Source of the DNA: Psychrobacter sp. NG254
GTDB taxonomy: Bacteria; Pseudomonadota; Gammaproteobacteria; Pseudomonadales; Moraxellaceae
Length of the DNA stretch: 64,000 bases
Assembly (NCBI RefSeq): GCF_015277735.1
Contig: NZ_JADHDA010000002.1
Location: 496,001-560,000, forward strand
Reading direction: 5' to 3'
Numbering within the stretch: the first letter of the stretch is position 1; each line of letters starts with the position of its first letter. A program made the translations under genes and the position numbers. The notes under the pieces are model-generated. The model was not told the DNA's origin, searched no databases, and worked only from the letters and a program-made list of their open reading frames with translations. This document shows, piece after piece, positions 26,854 through 36,754 of the stretch.

Positions 26854-26955
26854 AAAGGATAAGTAGACTTAAGCGGAATTCGTATTTTTGTGGTTGTAAT
26901 TGTACTACCGCGATCAACTCTCTGCCAATCTAGCCCAATAGCAAGGTGACTGATA

Positions 26956-29172
26956 ATGACATCATTGAACAACGAACGAACGCTTGCCCACGAAGTGGTT
27001 GAAGACTCAAACCCTACTAATAATACTGATTTTCAAACCATTATCAGTCGTCGGTTGAATCGCCGTAGTATCTTAAAAGGTGGCACAGGATTGACAGCCG
27101 CTGCTTTTTTTGGGGCATTGCCTTTGGTTGGTTGTAGTGAAGATGATGACAGTGGTGTTGTGGGTGATGATAATAATGCCGCTATCCCTGCGCAGGGTGA
27201 CCTAAAACGACCTGATACGCTAAAGTTTGAGGCGGTCGCACACTCAACGGCTGAAACCATGACCGTTGCAGCAGGCTACAAGGCTGAGATGATATTGCCA
27301 CTTGGCACGCCGCTAATCTCCGGTATCGATGATTGGAAAGACAATCGTGAGCAGTCAGCAGAGTCATTTGAATGGCGTATGGGTGACAATCACGATGGCA
27401 TGTGGTTCTTTGGCAAAAACGGCAATGCCTATGATGCCAAAGCCTCAGAAAACAGTCTATTGGTGATGAATCATGAGTACGTCAACAGCGATGAGCTCAG
27501 CCCATTTGGCTATTATGTGACGCAAGATAACGATGCCGCGCCTATCTTCAAAAACCGTCGCCTCGCAAGTGATGTGCGCCGTGAGGTCAATTGTCATGGT
27601 GTCTCGGTAGTAGAGTTAAAACGCCGCGCCGATGGCATGGGCTATGAGATGGTAACCAATTCTAAATACAATCGCAGGCTGACCAGCAGTTCAACCGCGC
27701 AATTGGCGGGCCCTGTGGCAGGCTCTGATTTGGTTAAGACCAAGTTCGATCCAACAGGCTATCAGACTCGCGGTATTAATAACAACTGCGGTGCAGGGCT
27801 GTCACCTTGGGGTACTTATCTGACGACCGAAGAGAACTTCTTAGGCGTATTTGCACGTGGACAAGACGCCAGTCAGTTAAGTGCCAGTGATAACTATGGT
27901 CGCGAGCGTTACGGTGCGGTCGAGAACTTCCCAGGCTGGGAATACCTATGGCATACCCCAGACGCAAGCGATGCCAAGATAGCAGATGAGTTCTCACGTT
28001 GGGATATGACCGCTGTCGGTGCCAGCGCTGCTGAAGATTATCGCCATGGCTTCAATACCTTTGGTTACATCACAGAGATTGATCCGTTTGACCAAAATTC
28101 TTTGCCGCAAAAACGCACAGCAATGGGCAGATTTGCTCACGAAAACTGTGCTTATGCCCCTGTTGAGCAAGGCCGCCCAGTGGTGTTTTATATGGGTGAT
28201 GATTCTCGAGGCGAGTACATTTACAAGTTTGTGTCAAAAGCACTGTGGTCAAACTCGGACATCGGCGGCGGGCTCAAATCAGGTGACAAGTATCTAAATG
28301 ATGGCACGCTATACGTGGCCATATTCAATGAAGACGGTAGCGGTGAATGGAAGGCACTCGTGCATGGCCAAAATGGATTGGATGCGTCTAACAGCGAATT
28401 GCCATTCAATGGTCAAGATGAGGTGTTGGTCTTTGCCCGTGCTGCTGCCGATGTCACTGGCGCGACCAAGATGGATCGACCTGAATGGGTGTCGGTCAGT
28501 CCTATAACAGGCGACGTCTATGTGACACTGACCAATAATAAATATCGCGGCGTACGTGACGACCAACCTGTCTCAGCCGCCAATCCGCGTAGCTATCAAT
28601 CTGGTACCAAAGCGCTTGGTAATGACAATGGCCATATCATACGCTGGGCAGAAGCAGGCGGCGATCACGCGGCAATGAGTTTTGAGTGGGATATCTACCT
28701 GTTTGGTGCGCCAAGTGACTTGTCAGCAGAAAACTTGTCTCAGCTGAATGATAATAATGATTTCTCATCTCCTGATGGGTTATATTTTGATCCACGCGGT
28801 GTCTTATGGATTCAAACCGATGATGGCGCTTATACTGATACCAGTAGCTGCATGTTGCTCGCGGCACTACCGGGCAAGGTCAGTGATGGCTCGCTGACCA
28901 CCACCTCGGCAGGTCAGTCAACGCGCGCCGGTACACTGGCAAGCAATGACAATATCAAACGGTTCTTTGTGGGTCCTGAAGGGTGTGAGGTGACAGGCAT
29001 CACCATGGCGCCAGATTTTAAGACATTGTTTATCAATATTCAGCATCCAGGCAATACGTGGGGCGCCGTCGCTGGTGGTAGTACGCCTCGTTCAGCGACT
29101 GTGATGATTACTCGCGAGGACGGTGATGTCATACTGGCAGAGTCATTTGATGCAGCAGTGAGCACGACATAG
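26956..29172 (+). CDS. phoX: PhoX-family alkaline phosphatase (DUF839), Tat-exported
   Basis: A 738-residue enzyme that releases phosphate from phosphate esters outside the cytosol; characterised PhoX proteins use calcium and iron and leave by the Tat route. The twin-arginine motif is NRRSILKGG (R36-R37), followed by a hydrophobic stretch and LVGC at residues 57-60, so the mature protein may be lipid-anchored. Family segments include VMNHEYVNSDELSPFGYY, NNNCGAGLSPWGTYLTTEEN and GRFAHENCAYAP. A 35-residue extension precedes the Tat motif. AAGGTG lies upstream of the ATG. An array of PhoB-like half-sites 100-140 bases upstream supports induction on phosphate starvation. Confidence 0.92.
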   Translation: MTSLNNERTLAHEVVEDSNPTNNTDFQTIISRRLNRRSILKGGTGLTAAAFFGALPLVGCSEDDDSGVVGDDNNAAIPAQGDLKRPDTLKFEAVAHSTAETMTVAAGYKAEMILPLGTPLISGIDDWKDNREQSAESFEWRMGDNHDGMWFFGKNGNAYDAKASENSLLVMNHEYVNSDELSPFGYYVTQDNDAAPIFKNRRLASDVRREVNCHGVSVVELKRRADGMGYEMVTNSKYNRRLTSSSTAQLAGPVAGSDLVKTKFDPTGYQTRGINNNCGAGLSPWGTYLTTEENFLGVFARGQDASQLSASDNYGRERYGAVENFPGWEYLWHTPDASDAKIADEFSRWDMTAVGASAAEDYRHGFNTFGYITEIDPFDQNSLPQKRTAMGRFAHENCAYAPVEQGRPVVFYMGDDSRGEYIYKFVSKALWSNSDIGGGLKSGDKYLNDGTLYVAIFNEDGSGEWKALVHGQNGLDASNSELPFNGQDEVLVFARAAADVTGATKMDRPEWVSVSPITGDVYVTLTNNKYRGVRDDQPVSAANPRSYQSGTKALGNDNGHIIRWAEAGGDHAAMSFEWDIYLFGAPSDLSAENLSQLNDNNDFSSPDGLYFDPRGVLWIQTDDGAYTDTSSCMLLAALPGKVSDGSLTTTSAGQSTRAGTLASNDNIKRFFVGPEGCEVTGITMAPDFKTLFINIQHPGNTWGAVAGGSTPRSATVMITREDGDVILAESFDAAVSTT

Positions 29173-29227
29173 TTGGGTAAACTGTTAGCGCACAATCGAT
29201 AACAATAACCAAAATAGGTGCTCATAT

Positions 29228-29258
29228 AAAAACCCCAAGCCATCGCTTGGGGTTTTTG
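29228..29258 (+). terminator. Intrinsic terminator after phoX
   Basis: AAAAACCCCAAGC / GCTTGGGGTTTTT, 13-bp perfect stem with a 4-base loop. Confidence 0.93.
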
Positions 29259-29431
29259 TATTTTGGCCATAATTTTTGCTATAGATGGTAATAATGATAG
29301 GAATAATATCAATGGCTTATCAAAGTATTCTAAAAATGAGGAAATACACTGCAATCACATCATTTGCTTCTATTTTTTGTATTTAAAGGATAGTATGTAA
29401 AACTATTCTTCTCGCTAAATGTACCAATATT

Positions 29432-30925
29432 ATGATCAGTCAACATTTGCCTTATAACGACCTTATCAATGATCGTAATGCTAAAAATGACAGCCAGTAT
29501 GCTCGTGCTCACCATGAGCTTGATGGGCATTTCATTCCAGATGCGAGCGTGCCATTGCACAGTGAACTGTATAAACAGATTGACCAACTCGAAGCCATCG
29601 ATATGGATGAGCTGGTCAAATTACTGGCAGATGTGGACGATAATGATGAGACATCCTCCAAGCCGGTCTCTTTGGCGGACTTTTTTGAAGGGTTGGCACA
29701 GCTGGCGACCATGGGCGTGGTGGAGATCACAGAGATTGTAGAAGCCATACATCGCGAGGTTATTTTGCGTCCGCTGGGCCGCTTCAATGATAAGAACGTA
29801 AACAACTGGCAGCGCGGATTTACGGGCCGCATCTATGGCACGATACGTCACGTCATGCTGATGGTCGGTAACAATCTGGCCTCGGTGCTACGAATATATA
29901 AAAACTTCATCGTCCAAAAATCAGCACAGCCACTACCTGACGCCTTAAAAAAACTGGTCAACGTCTTAAATGGCGTTATGGGCGATCATCTGGTCAATAA
30001 TCAAAACACGCTTGCCATTCCGATGATGCTATACACTCAAGATGGCAAACCACAAAGTGAAGCCCTATCAGGGCGCATTACTATCTTGTGTCATGGTCTG
30101 TGCATGAGTCACTTAAGCTGGCAAGCCCAAGAAAATAATGACTTAGGCGCGGCTATTCATAGCAGTCAGCCTGATGCCACAGTATTGTACTTGGATTACA
30201 ACACAGGTCGACGTATCTCGCGCAGTGGTCGCAAGTTCTCTCAATTGCTGCAAGAGTTGGTCGATAATAACCCAAACATCAGTCAGATAGATTTGGTCGG
30301 ACACAGTATGGGTGGCCTAGTCTCTCGTAGTGCACTGTTTTATGGTGAGCAAGATCGCCTAGATTGGATCAAGCGTGTGGGCAATCTCATCACATTAGGC
30401 TCACCGCATCATGGTGCTGTGCTTGAGCGTATCGGCAATTATGTACAGGATATCATTGCAAAGCTGCCATTTGCAGGCTCACTTGCCAAGCTCGGTGACA
30501 TGCGCAGCGCAGGTATTATTGATTTGCGTCATGGCAGTATTCGGGATGCGGATTGGAAAGCATTAGAAGGTCGCAGTGTGTTGCCACAAGATTTTCGTCA
30601 TCCTGCGCGCTTGCCAAGTGGTATCAAAACCTATTTTGTTGCCAGTGCATTACTCGAGACGCATTACGACTCTAAAGTGACCGATCTGCTCGGGGACAGT
30701 TTGGTATCAGTCGCATCAGCGCTGGGGGAGGATGATGCTGAGCATGCTTTGTTTGTGCCAGATGGTCACAAAGCCATATTTTATGGCGTCAATCATATGA
30801 ACTTAATCCATAGTAGACGGGTACGTGAGCAAGTCGTTGAGTGGCTGGTTGATAATGGTCGCAGCGACTACGCCGGACGTCCGCGCATACATTCTTATCC
30901 TAGAAGTTTAGATGTGGCAGTGTAG
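29432..30925 (+). CDS. Alpha/beta-hydrolase, lipase-like (PGAP1-type fold)
   Basis: A 497-residue hydrolase with two parts. Residues 1-~200 are helical and unrecognised. The hydrolase domain begins near residue 215 (RITILCHGLCMSHLSWQ, oxyanion-hole region). The nucleophile elbow is GHSMGG with Ser292, followed by LGSPHHGAVLERIGNY, typical of lipases and PGAP1-like esterases. A histidine near the C-terminus (YGVNHMNLIHS) is the likely catalytic base. No signal peptide is seen, so it is probably cytosolic. Substrate unknown; triacylglycerol, wax ester or phospholipid are all possible. No clear ribosome site before the ATG. A lipoprotein gene follows closely on the same strand. Confidence 0.82.
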   Translation: MISQHLPYNDLINDRNAKNDSQYARAHHELDGHFIPDASVPLHSELYKQIDQLEAIDMDELVKLLADVDDNDETSSKPVSLADFFEGLAQLATMGVVEITEIVEAIHREVILRPLGRFNDKNVNNWQRGFTGRIYGTIRHVMLMVGNNLASVLRIYKNFIVQKSAQPLPDALKKLVNVLNGVMGDHLVNNQNTLAIPMMLYTQDGKPQSEALSGRITILCHGLCMSHLSWQAQENNDLGAAIHSSQPDATVLYLDYNTGRRISRSGRKFSQLLQELVDNNPNISQIDLVGHSMGGLVSRSALFYGEQDRLDWIKRVGNLITLGSPHHGAVLERIGNYVQDIIAKLPFAGSLAKLGDMRSAGIIDLRHGSIRDADWKALEGRSVLPQDFRHPARLPSGIKTYFVASALLETHYDSKVTDLLGDSLVSVASALGEDDAEHALFVPDGHKAIFYGVNHMNLIHSRRVREQVVEWLVDNGRSDYAGRPRIHSYPRSLDVAV

Positions 30926-30973
30926 AGAGTGGTGGGTATTATTTCGAGTTACCTACGCTATGTGTACTGCGCG

Positions 30974-31636
30974 ATGGTGCTTTTATCCTTTAAGAAAGTG
31001 CTATTGAGAAATTTGTCTTTGCTATTAGGCGGCGCACTCATAGTCACTAGTTGTGCCAAGCCAAATGTATACGACCCTAACGCTCAAATTAAAGTCAATG
31101 TAAATGGTGACAATTATGTCATTCCCTTAAACCATATTGTTAGACCAGATACGAGTAGTTATGCCAGTTTTGAGACGGATATGGGTCTTAGCTATTTTTT
31201 CTGGCCTAGTGGACGAGGGCTAAACAACAATGACAAAGACCCAAACGTTTTGGAACATGAAGACGATATCATAAGATTTAACTGGACAGCGATAGGTTCA
31301 GGAATTGTAGGCAACGATATGCCTACGAGAGTTGAAATTATAAAGGAATCGAATCATAGAGATATTACCCAAGATAAATTCAACTTAGAAGCCTATGTCG
31401 ATATTAGTGATGATTCAACCTTATCTTATACAGGACATGTTTATCCAAATTCTCCTTCTACTTTTCGATGTTGGATAGCGGAAAATGAAGAACAGAACAG
31501 TCTTTGTCAAATGGAGTACCTACATCCTGTTTATAACAATAATATTCTGATCCACTTTGACGCAAAAAATCTTTCAAACTGGAAGGCAATCAACATCATG
31601 GCGATTGATTACATGGGAAAATGGCATCAAGATTAG
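30974..31636 (+). CDS. Lipoprotein of unknown function
   Basis: About 220 residues if it begins at the ATG at 30974; a GTG at 30929, four bases after the lipase-like stop, is in frame and could start it by coupling. A hydrophobic segment ends in VTSC, a lipobox. The mature part is polar with several Trp and aromatic residues (YFFWPSGRG, FNWTAIGSG, MDYMGKW-like end) and two further cysteines that could pair. I recognise no domain. Base use is more AT-rich than its neighbours. Its position behind the lipase-like gene suggests a shared transcript, and a partner or protective role is only a guess. Terminator follows. Confidence 0.65.
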   Translation: MVLLSFKKVLLRNLSLLLGGALIVTSCAKPNVYDPNAQIKVNVNGDNYVIPLNHIVRPDTSSYASFETDMGLSYFFWPSGRGLNNNDKDPNVLEHEDDIIRFNWTAIGSGIVGNDMPTRVEIIKESNHRDITQDKFNLEAYVDISDDSTLSYTGHVYPNSPSTFRCWIAENEEQNSLCQMEYLHPVYNNNILIHFDAKNLSNWKAINIMAIDYMGKWHQD

Positions 31637-31683
31637 AGACAGTTCAACATCAAAATAGTTATCTCTCTTTATGATTTAAAAAC

Positions 31684-31720
31684 AAAAAACCCCTTAAGCA
31701 TTACACTTGAGGGGTTTTTG
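31684..31720. terminator. Bidirectional terminator, lipoprotein / hslO
   Basis: AAAACCCCTTAAG pairs with CTTGAGGGGTTTT (one G-U), flanked by A- and T-runs between convergent genes. Confidence 0.9.
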
Positions 31721-31758
31721 TATTTCTATAAAGGCTAACTTATAGTAAGTAAGAAAAC

Positions 31759-32739
31759 TTACTCAGCAAATATCGCTGCGACATCATTTTTATTGAACTT
31801 ATAGACTTCACCGCAGAATCCGCAATCCATCTCAAATGTCCCGCCTTGCTCTTCAACGATATCTAACGCTTCTGCTTCGCCGATTTGTTCAATGGCTGTC
31901 TCACACTTTTCACGTGAGCAAGTGCAGCCGAATGATAACGGAGCAGGTTCAGGTGCCACGATGTTTTCTTCATGATACAAGCGATAGAGTATTTCGTTGG
32001 CATCCAGTGTGGTCAGCTCTTCTGCTTTGACCGTGCGCGTCAACACGCTCAGACGTGTCCATAAATCATCATCGATACCCGCATCTTGGTTTTGCTCGAC
32101 TTCATACGTCTCTTCGGCAGTACGAGGGAGCATTTGCACCAATATACCACCCGCTTGCAGGCCATCAGATGCTAAGTTAATCAACGTCGGAATCTGCGCC
32201 GATTGTTTTTGATAATGTGCTAAGCAGTCTGCCAAATTGTCATGGCTACGCTCAACGATACCTTGGTATGGCTCGCCGCCCTCAGGCTGGATATTAATAA
32301 ACAAGACGCCTTGTCCCGTTGCACCCAGCTCAACAAAGGCTTCTTTGGCATGGATCATATTATCCCACGCTTGTACTTGCTCATCGGTCTCGCTCTTCCA
32401 GCTGGCAAGCGCACGGATGATACCGTCTTGATCGCACTCTGCCATTGCCCAGTTCAGCAGGCTATCGCTGTCTGATGATTGCAACTGAATAGATAGGCGA
32501 CCGTTGATTTTGACCGTACTGATCAGCAAGCTCGCTGCCGTCAGCATTTCACCCAATAAGCGTTTGATGGCTTCGGGATAAGGCTTTTGGGCAATCGTAC
32601 TCGCATAACTGCGTGATAGGCGCACGACATCACCGCGTACAGGCGAATCTTCGATAAAGAAGCGCTGACGGATATCATTATCGCTATGATTGTGAGCAGT
32701 TGGAAGGTCGGTAGCTGGGACTTGAGTATCTTGTGTCAT
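31759..32739 (-). CDS. hslO: Redox-regulated chaperone Hsp33
   Basis: Cytosolic holdase that is switched on by oxidation. The four zinc-binding cysteines are visible near the C-terminus as CTC and, about 30 residues later, CGFC, the CXC/CXXC pattern of Hsp33. N-terminal segments RGDVVRLSRSYASTIAQ, LGEMLTAASLL and INGRLSIQLQ are typical. The 326-residue length exceeds E. coli Hsp33 (292), with extra residues at the N-terminus. It converges on the lipoprotein gene and has its own 5' region. A heat or oxidative control site was not identified. Confidence 0.95.
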   Translation of the reverse strand: MTQDTQVPATDLPTAHNHSDNDIRQRFFIEDSPVRGDVVRLSRSYASTIAQKPYPEAIKRLLGEMLTAASLLISTVKINGRLSIQLQSSDSDSLLNWAMAECDQDGIIRALASWKSETDEQVQAWDNMIHAKEAFVELGATGQGVLFINIQPEGGEPYQGIVERSHDNLADCLAHYQKQSAQIPTLINLASDGLQAGGILVQMLPRTAEETYEVEQNQDAGIDDDLWTRLSVLTRTVKAEELTTLDANEILYRLYHEENIVAPEPAPLSFGCTCSREKCETAIEQIGEAEALDIVEEQGGTFEMDCGFCGEVYKFNKNDVAAIFAE

Positions 32740-33117
32740 AAGTCATTTATAGTGTTGAGAAGTTATTGGCTTTATGGGGATTACTGCTGATTTATCAATC
32801 ATATTGACCGTACTGTTTTTTCATCTATTTATGATATTGATCGATAAAGGAGTTTAGAGACGCATAAAATAGTGAGGCAAATGCATGGCGTTGTATCGTT
32901 ATAGACAGTTAATTCTGAATCTGACATCGAATATATTCATAATTATAGATTCTGTCGAAAAAACTTACCATCCACGGACGTTTTGTTGTAAAGTAACATG
33001 AAGTTGCATTGTGATAGACAATAGCAACATCCGTACGGATGCGGGGCAGTCAGGTCAGTCACTATGGCCAATGTCGTCCAAGCACTCATTCAAACTTGTG
33101 ATAAAAGGATGTATTTC
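32740..33117. other. Divergent intergenic region hslO / gltI
   Basis: About 380 bases with promoters for both genes expected. I see no strong boxes, hairpin terminator or repeat copy. The frame of gltI is open back to 33064, but no ribosome site supports an earlier start. Confidence 0.45.
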
Positions 33118-34089
33118 ATGATCTACTCATTTTCCAAACCGTTGACTTTGGCTGTATTGATGGCATTAGGCTTGGCAGGCTGTAGCAACAGCAGCGAGAC
33201 CACTACCGATGCGCCAGCAGATGATGCAGCGACGTCAGAGACCATGAATGGTACGCTACAAAAAATCAAAGACTCTGGCACCATCGTGGTCGGCTATCGT
33301 GACTCTTCTATTCCTTTTTCATATGTTGCTGACGATCCTAATCAGCCTATGGGCTATGCGCATGATTTAGAGATGAAAGTGGTTGAGGGTATTAAAGAAA
33401 AACTCAACATGCCAGATCTAGAAGTTCGTTATAACCTCATCACCTCACAAACTCGTATTCCTTTGGTTCAAAACGGCACAGTCGACTTTGAATGTGGCTC
33501 AACAACCAATAACGTCGAGCGCCAAGAGCAAGTGGCTTTCTCTAATGGTTTCTTTGAGATTGGTACACGTCTATTGACCAAAGCAGATTCTGGTATCAAA
33601 GACTTTGAAGACCTAAAAGGTAAGCGCCTAGTGACTACCGCTGGTACGACGTCAGAGCGTTATATTCGTCAATACAATGACGAGAAAAAGATGGATACCG
33701 ATATTATCTCTGCTAAAGATCATGGCGAAGGTTTCTTGATGTTAGAAAGTGGCCGCGCTGATGCGTTTATGATGGATGATGTATTGTTAGCAGGCGAAAA
33801 AGCCAAAGCTAAAAATCCTGATGAATGGGTCATCGTTGGTACGCCGCAATCGTTTGAAATTTATGGTTGTATGATGCGTAAAGACGATCCTGAATTCAAA
33901 ACAGTCGTAAACGACGCACTGAACAAAACTTTTAGCTCAGGCGAAATCAATAGCATCTATGACAAGTGGTTCTTAAACCCAATTCCACCAAAGAACGTCA
34001 ACTTGAACTTTGAGATGTCAGACAACCTAAAAGCACTTATCGCCAATCCGCATGACAGTGATCAGCCAAAAGTAGCAGCAGCACAGTAG
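33118..34089 (+). CDS. gltI: Glutamate/aspartate ABC importer, binding lipoprotein
   Basis: Periplasmic binding protein of 323 residues that hands glutamate or aspartate to GltJK. The start at 33118 has AAAGGA 8 bases upstream; the signal peptide ends in the lipobox LAGC. GTIVVGYRDSSIPFSYV, NLITSQTRIPLVQNGTVDFECGSTTNN and GEGFLMLESGRADAFMMDD are GltI-type, and the Arg plus Thr residues in these segments fit an acidic ligand. E. coli GltI is not a lipoprotein, so the anchor is a difference. It is first in a gltIJKL operon. Confidence 0.93.
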   Translation: MIYSFSKPLTLAVLMALGLAGCSNSSETTTDAPADDAATSETMNGTLQKIKDSGTIVVGYRDSSIPFSYVADDPNQPMGYAHDLEMKVVEGIKEKLNMPDLEVRYNLITSQTRIPLVQNGTVDFECGSTTNNVERQEQVAFSNGFFEIGTRLLTKADSGIKDFEDLKGKRLVTTAGTTSERYIRQYNDEKKMDTDIISAKDHGEGFLMLESGRADAFMMDDVLLAGEKAKAKNPDEWVIVGTPQSFEIYGCMMRKDDPEFKTVVNDALNKTFSSGEINSIYDKWFLNPIPPKNVNLNFEMSDNLKALIANPHDSDQPKVAAAQ

Positions 34090-34184
34090 TATTTGTCCTT
34101 CAATCTAGCTTACTTACGTGTTCAGATCGGACTCATCGTTCCTCTAGCACGTAAGTTTTTCAATCGCTGTTCGGAGAGACAATC

Positions 34185-34931
34185 ATGAATTATAGCTGGA
34201 ACTGGGGTGTGCTGTTTGAGCATACGGGTATTGGCAACGAGCTGTATATCCACTGGATGATTACTGGTCTTGGCTGGTTATTACTGATTGGTAGTATTGC
34301 TTGGACCATCGCGATGGTCGTCGGTACTGTCTTTGGTATTATGCGTACCTTACCTAACAAAACAGCTCGTCGCATTGGCACCGCTTATGTGACCTTTTTT
34401 CGTAATATTCCGCTGCTTGTGCAGCTATTTTTTTGGTTTTATGTGGCACCTGGTTGGTTGACGCCAGCGCTACAAGAATGGTGGTTTAGGGATCTATCGC
34501 CGAATACATCCGCGATGCTCTCAGCCAGTATTGGTTTAGGACTGTTTACAGCAGCTCGTATTGTCGAGCAAGTGCGCACCGGTATCGAGTCGCTACCAAA
34601 AGGACAGATAAACGCAGCGTATGCGCTAGGCTTTACTATTCCACAAGCTTACAAGCAAGTACTGCTACCACAAGCATTCCGTATTATCTTACCGCCGCTT
34701 AGCTCTGAGCTGACCAACTGTTTCAAGAACGCCTCTGTCGCCTCACTAGTTGGCGTCATGGAGCTCATCAGTCAAACCAAAACCATCAGCGAATATACAC
34801 AGAATAGCCTTGAGATTTATACTTATGCGACGATTATCTACCTCGTCTTTAATCTCTCGCTAATCGCTATTATGGGTCTGATCGAGCGTAAATTAAGAGT
34901 ACCAGGGCTTATCGCAGGGAGTCAGAAATGA
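34185..34931 (+). CDS. gltJ: Glutamate/aspartate ABC importer permease GltJ
   Basis: A 248-residue inner-membrane subunit beginning MNYSWNWGVLFE, as GltJ proteins do. It has FRNIPLLVQLFFWFYV and an ATPase-docking loop GQINAAYALGFTIPQAYK. About five helices. GGAGAG precedes the ATG. Its stop codon overlaps the ATG of gltK (ATGA), so the two permeases are translationally coupled and made in equal amounts. Confidence 0.95.
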   Translation: MNYSWNWGVLFEHTGIGNELYIHWMITGLGWLLLIGSIAWTIAMVVGTVFGIMRTLPNKTARRIGTAYVTFFRNIPLLVQLFFWFYVAPGWLTPALQEWWFRDLSPNTSAMLSASIGLGLFTAARIVEQVRTGIESLPKGQINAAYALGFTIPQAYKQVLLPQAFRIILPPLSSELTNCFKNASVASLVGVMELISQTKTISEYTQNSLEIYTYATIIYLVFNLSLIAIMGLIERKLRVPGLIAGSQK

Positions 34932-35599
34932 GTATGATGACCGAACTTGCGACCGCGTATCCAGGCTTAATGGGTGGCATGATTACCACGCTAAAAGTCC
35001 TGTTTTTGGCTATTATCGGTGGTATCAGCTTAGGTACTGTATTGGCGCTCATGCGCTTATCAGGTATCAAAGCATTAGAGATTCCCGCCAAGCTGTATGT
35101 TAATTATTTTAGATCCGTACCATTACTGTTGGTGCTACTTTGGTTCTACTTTGCCGTCCCGATGATTTATTTTTGGGCAGCGGGTAAGTATCTACAACTA
35201 GATGCAGCCTTTGCCTCTTGTGTTGTCGCGTTTATGATGTTCGAAGCGGCTTACTTCTCAGAAGTCGTCCGTGCGGGTATTCAGTCTATCGGTAGTGGTC
35301 AGGTTAATGCAGCAAAAGCATTGGGCATGACTTATGGACAGACGATGCGTCTGGTCATCTTGCCACAAGCCTTTCGTAAGATGCTGCCATTGATTTTGCA
35401 GCAGTGTATTATCTTATTCCAAGATACGACTTTAGTGTTCGCTATTGGTCTGACTGACTTCTTCCGAGCAGCATACGTACGTGGTGAACTAATGGGATTA
35501 TTGACGCCTTATATTTTGGGCGCTGGCGCCGTGTATTTTGTCTTAAGCTTGGCAGCTTCAGTCGGCGTACAGCGCGTACAAAAAAGGTTAAGGTTTTAA
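34928..35599 (+). CDS. gltK: Glutamate/aspartate ABC importer permease GltK
   Basis: A 223-residue inner-membrane subunit, partner of GltJ. FRSVPLLLVLLWFYFAVP and the docking loop GQVNAAKALGMTYGQTMR are typical. It begins within the gltJ stop codon (ATGA overlap). The ATPase gene follows after 150 bases, a wider gap than inside the permease pair; no terminator is seen in the gap, so one transcript is likely. Confidence 0.95.
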   Translation: MSMMTELATAYPGLMGGMITTLKVLFLAIIGGISLGTVLALMRLSGIKALEIPAKLYVNYFRSVPLLLVLLWFYFAVPMIYFWAAGKYLQLDAAFASCVVAFMMFEAAYFSEVVRAGIQSIGSGQVNAAKALGMTYGQTMRLVILPQAFRKMLPLILQQCIILFQDTTLVFAIGLTDFFRAAYVRGELMGLLTPYILGAGAVYFVLSLAASVGVQRVQKRLRF

Positions 35600-35749
35600 T
35601 AAAGGACTGTTAAGCGTTAGAGTCGATCAATGCCTCATTATTTGATCCTATTTGATTGGCTCTAATGCTTTCAAAATTTAACTGCATTTGTCATTAATGT
35701 GTTTTGATTGAATGCAATTTGGCAAGAGTAAGAATAAGGCTAGGAGCCA

Positions 35750-36556
35750 ATGATGAATGATGCTAAAACGTTTATAAATGACTTTGGTGGACTGGTCACA
35801 GACAGTGGTCATGCTAGCAGTGAGATGGTCGTTGAGATAGATAGCGTTAGCAAGTGGTATGGCGACTTTCAGGTACTGACTGACTGTACCGCTCATGTCC
35901 ACAAAGGCGATGTCGTCGTGGTCTGTGGTCCATCAGGCAGCGGTAAATCAACCTTGATTAAGACCGTGAACGGGCTAGAGCCTTTTCAAAAAGGCAATAT
36001 CATGGTCAACGGCATCTCTGTCGGTGATCCAAAAACCAACTTACCTAAGCTACGTAGCCGTGTCGGCATGGTGTTTCAGCATTTTGAGCTATTCCCTCAC
36101 TTGACCATCATCGATAATTTAATGGTCGCACAAATTAAAGTATTGGGCCGTAAAGAAGCGGAAGCCAAGCAAAAAGGCATGGCTTATTTAGATCGAGTAG
36201 GGCTAACCGTTCAAGCCAATAAATATCCTGCTGAGCTATCAGGTGGTCAACAGCAGCGGGTGGCTATTGCTCGTGCGCTCGCGATGGATCCCATAGCGAT
36301 GTTGTTCGATGAGCCAACCTCAGCACTCGATCCTGAGATGATTCAAGAAGTGCTCGATGTGATGGTGGAACTGACTCGTGATGGTATGACCATGATGTGC
36401 GTGACGCACGAAATGGGCTTTGCCAGTCAGGTAGCCAATCGTATTATCTTTATGGATGAAGGTCATATCGTTGAGAACTGTAGTAAGGATGAGTTTTTTG
36501 AAGGCGCGAAAAGTGAACGTGCACAGCAGTTCTTATCGAAGATTCTCAATCATTAA
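35750..36556 (+). CDS. gltL: Glutamate/aspartate ABC importer ATPase GltL
   Basis: Cytosolic ATPase of 268 residues. Walker A GPSGSGKST, signature [15 protein letters not shown], Walker [13 protein letters not shown], and H-loop in CVTHEMGF. The usual GltL start corresponds to MVVEIDSVSKWYGDF at residue ~25; here about 24 residues precede it. The upstream start is preferred because AGGAG precedes the ATG pair at 35750/35753. The role of the extension is unknown. An intrinsic terminator follows, closing the operon. Confidence 0.95.
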   Translation: MMNDAKTFINDFGGLVTDSGHASSEMVVEIDSVSKWYGDFQVLTDCTAHVHKGDVVVVCGPSGSGKSTLIKTVNGLEPFQKGNIMVNGISVGDPKTNLPKLRSRVGMVFQHFELFPHLTIIDNLMVAQIKVLGRKEAEAKQKGMAYLDRVGLTVQANKYPAELSGGQQQRVAIARALAMDPIAMLFDEPTSALDPEMIQEVLDVMVELTRDGMTMMCVTHEMGFASQVANRIIFMDEGHIVENCSKDEFFEGAKSERAQQFLSKILNH

Positions 36557-36584
36557 TTTTGTATTCGACTGTATTACCATGTGA

Positions 36585-36610
36585 AGCGTCTATTTATAGG
36601 CGCTTTTTTG
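36585..36610 (+). terminator. Intrinsic terminator after gltL
   Basis: AGCGTCTA pairs with TAGGCGCT (one G-U), 4-base loop, six T. Confidence 0.85.
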
Positions 36611-36754
36611 TGCGTGATAGCTTGATGCCTCTCATCGTGGTATTGATATGATTGGTTACATAAGTGAGTAGATGAGTGAATGGCTGTTTACTGATACAAT
36701 AGCGGTCAATATTTTTGATAATTAAAATAATCTATAAACCATATTGGAGCTAAT

